DNA of 64,000 nucleotides from Thermoanaerobaculia bacterium (lineage in GTDB: Bacteria; Acidobacteriota; Thermoanaerobaculia; Multivoradales; JAGPDF01): assembly GCA_018057705.1 (NCBI GenBank), contig JAGPDF010000010.1:1-64000 (forward strand). The letters are read 5' to 3'. The notes under the pieces are model-generated. The model had not been told where the DNA came from. It saw nothing but the letters and a program-made list of their open reading frames with translations, and searched no databases. The translations under genes and the position numbers were made by a program. Below, in pieces: positions 62,823-64,000 of the stretch. Each line of letters begins with the position of its first letter. Position 1 is the first letter of the stretch.

Positions 62823-64000
62823 TCAGCGCGCGCGGCGACGGAGGGCGTTCGCCATGAAGATCGCCTGGCTGTCGCGCTCCGGCTCGCCCTCTGCGGGCTG
62901 TTCTTGCCGCCAGCTGCCGTCGGACTCGAGCGCCCAGGCCTTGCGGTTGTCGGCGAGCTGAACGTCGAGGATCGACTGCAGCTCGGCGCGCAGGTCGGGC
63001 GCCTCGACCGGGACCATCGTCTCCACCCGGCGATCGAGGTTCCGCGACATCCAGTCGGCGGAGGCGATGAAATACTCCGGGGCGCCGCCGTTGGCGAAGT
63101 GGAAGATGCGGGCGTGCTCGAGGAATCGCCCGACGATCGAGCGCACGCGGATGGTCTCGCTCATCCCGGGGACGCCCGGACGCAGCCGGCAGACGCCGCG
63201 CACGATGAGGTCGATCTCCACTCCGGCGCGCGAGGCGTCGTAGAGCGCCCGCACGATCTGCGGATCCTCGAGCGAGTTCATCTTGGCGATGATCCGTCCC
63301 TGGCGGCCGTGGCTCTCGTGCCCGGCCTCGCGCGCGATGAGCTCGAGGATACGCCGGCGCATGCTCGTCGGCGCCACGACGAGCTTCTCGAATCGCTGGT
63401 CTCCGATATGCCCCGAAGTCAGCAGGTTGAAGAGCTGGGCGGTGTCGGCGCCGAGAACGGGATCGCAGCTGAAGAGCCCGAGGTCGGTGTAGAGCTCGGC
63501 GGTGTCGGTGTTGTAGTTACCGGTCGCGAGGTGGACATAGGTGCGCATGCCGTCGGGCTCCTGGCGCACGACGAGCGATACCTTGGCGTGCGTCTTGTAG
63601 CCCAGCACGCCGTAGGCGACGTGCGCGCCCGCGCCCTCGAGCGCCTCCGCCCACTCGATGTTGCGGGCCTCGTCGAAGCTCGCCTTGAGCTCCACCAGGA
63701 CGGCGACCTGCTTGCCGCGTTCGGCGGCCTCGATGAGCGACTGCACCACCGGCGAGTTGCGCGAGGTGCGGTAGAGAGTCTGCTTGATCGCCAGCACCGC
63801 CGGATCCTCGGCCGCGATCCGCAGGAAGCGCTCCACCGAGCTCGAGAAAGCGTCGTAAGGGTGGTGCACGAGAAGGTCGCCGCTGCGGATCACCCGGAAG
63901 AGATCGACTTCGCGAGTGTCGCCCGCGGGCTCGAGGCGCGGGTGGGTCTGCGGCCGCCACTTCGGCTCCTGCAACGCCGGCAGATTCAGCGCGGCGAGCT
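62823..64000 (-). CDS. ppk1: Polyphosphate kinase 1, C-terminal part (cut by window edge)
   Basis: The frame is open to the window end; about 392 residues of the C-terminal catalytic half are visible. Seen: [55 protein letters not shown], the phosphorylated His in [47 protein letters not shown] and [15 protein letters not shown]. The enzyme reversibly makes long-chain polyphosphate from ATP. It converges on the CHAD gene. The N-terminal half lies beyond position 64000. Confidence 0.97.
   Translation of the reverse strand, partial: LAALNLPALQEPKWRPQTHPRLEPAGDTREVDLFRVIRSGDLLVHHPYDAFSSSVERFLRIAAEDPAVLAIKQTLYRTSRNSPVVQSLIEAAERGKQVAVLVELKASFDEARNIEWAEALEGAGAHVAYGVLGYKTHAKVSLVVRQEPDGMRTYVHLATGNYNTDTAELYTDLGLFSCDPVLGADTAQLFNLLTSGHIGDQRFEKLVVAPTSMRRRILELIAREAGHESHGRQGRIIAKMNSLEDPQIVRALYDASRAGVEIDLIVRGVCRLRPGVPGMSETIRVRSIVGRFLEHARIFHFANGGAPEYFIASADWMSRNLDRRVETMVPVEAPDLRAELQSILDVQLADNRKAWALESDGSWRQEQPAEGEPERDSQAIFMANALRRRAR

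Overview
The window is a high-GC bacterial chromosome segment, most likely from an Acidobacteriota genome (possibly Thermoanaerobaculia-like). This placement is inferred from family content, not from a marker gene: two tandem GWxTD/VWFA secreted proteins of the acidobacterial type, duplicated DUF1800/DUF1501 pairs, ELWxxDGT-repeat, CSLREA and IPTL-CTERM secreted proteins. No rRNA, tRNA, CRISPR array or insertion sequence was seen. Genes are densely packed; many neighbours overlap by four bases (ATGA or GTGA), and about ten transcription units carry a TANNNT hexamer only 6-10 bases before the start codon, which suggests leaderless transcription.

Layout. 1-7300 (minus strand): the start of a chromate transporter, an old-yellow-enzyme-like flavoprotein, an IPTL-CTERM surface protein with its own terminator, then mscL followed by a tightly coupled SDR / RidA / enoyl-CoA hydratase / acyl-CoA dehydrogenase set (CoA-thioester catabolism), and a creatininase-family enzyme. 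7358-11046 (minus): rplU-rpmA-obgE-nadD-rsfS plus an AAA+ sigma-54-type regulator with an altered Walker B. 11182-12248 (plus): alpha/beta hydrolase and a 59-aa zinc-ribbon protein. 12223-14270 (minus): an AbiEi/AbiEii-type toxin-antitoxin pair with an overlapping promoter and a symmetric operator array. 14350-16888 (minus): 6-phosphofructokinase and an NtrB-like histidine kinase. 17089-22436 (plus): Hsp20, a peptide ABC importer (binding lipoprotein and two permeases, no ATPase) and queA. 22482-30184: a LamG secreted protein, then (minus) larB-larE and gcvT-gcvH-gcvP-LOG.

30279-47037 is a block of exported proteins: two tandem DUF1800-DUF1501 pairs, a secreted protein sharing a C-terminal domain with the LamG protein, a CASTOR/POLLUX-like channel, a DUF937 protein, a DUF4932-like protease, a 980-aa ELWxxDGT protein and a beta-helix protein. 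Several of these end in the same short tail (F-x-D-G/D-F-E-x-G...W). An orphan copy of the tail lies antisense at 42363, forming direct repeats around the ELWxxDGT gene.

47154-53697: a SurA-like chaperone fragment, a nitrilase-NAD synthetase pair, rsmI, a probable subclass B3 metallo-beta-lactamase, mnmA and its cysteine desulfurase. 53753-59753: two GWxTD/VWFA proteins and maf. 59754-64000: a polyphosphate/phosphate locus with a four-unit Pho-box-like repeat, a PhoB-type regulator, SixA, a CHAD protein and polyphosphate kinase cut by the window edge. The most unusual items are the TA operator array, the recurrent C-terminal tails with the orphan tail, the leaderless promoter pattern, the Pho-box locus and the dispersed AAAGCTC/GGTAAAGGG motif around 50.4-51.9 kb.
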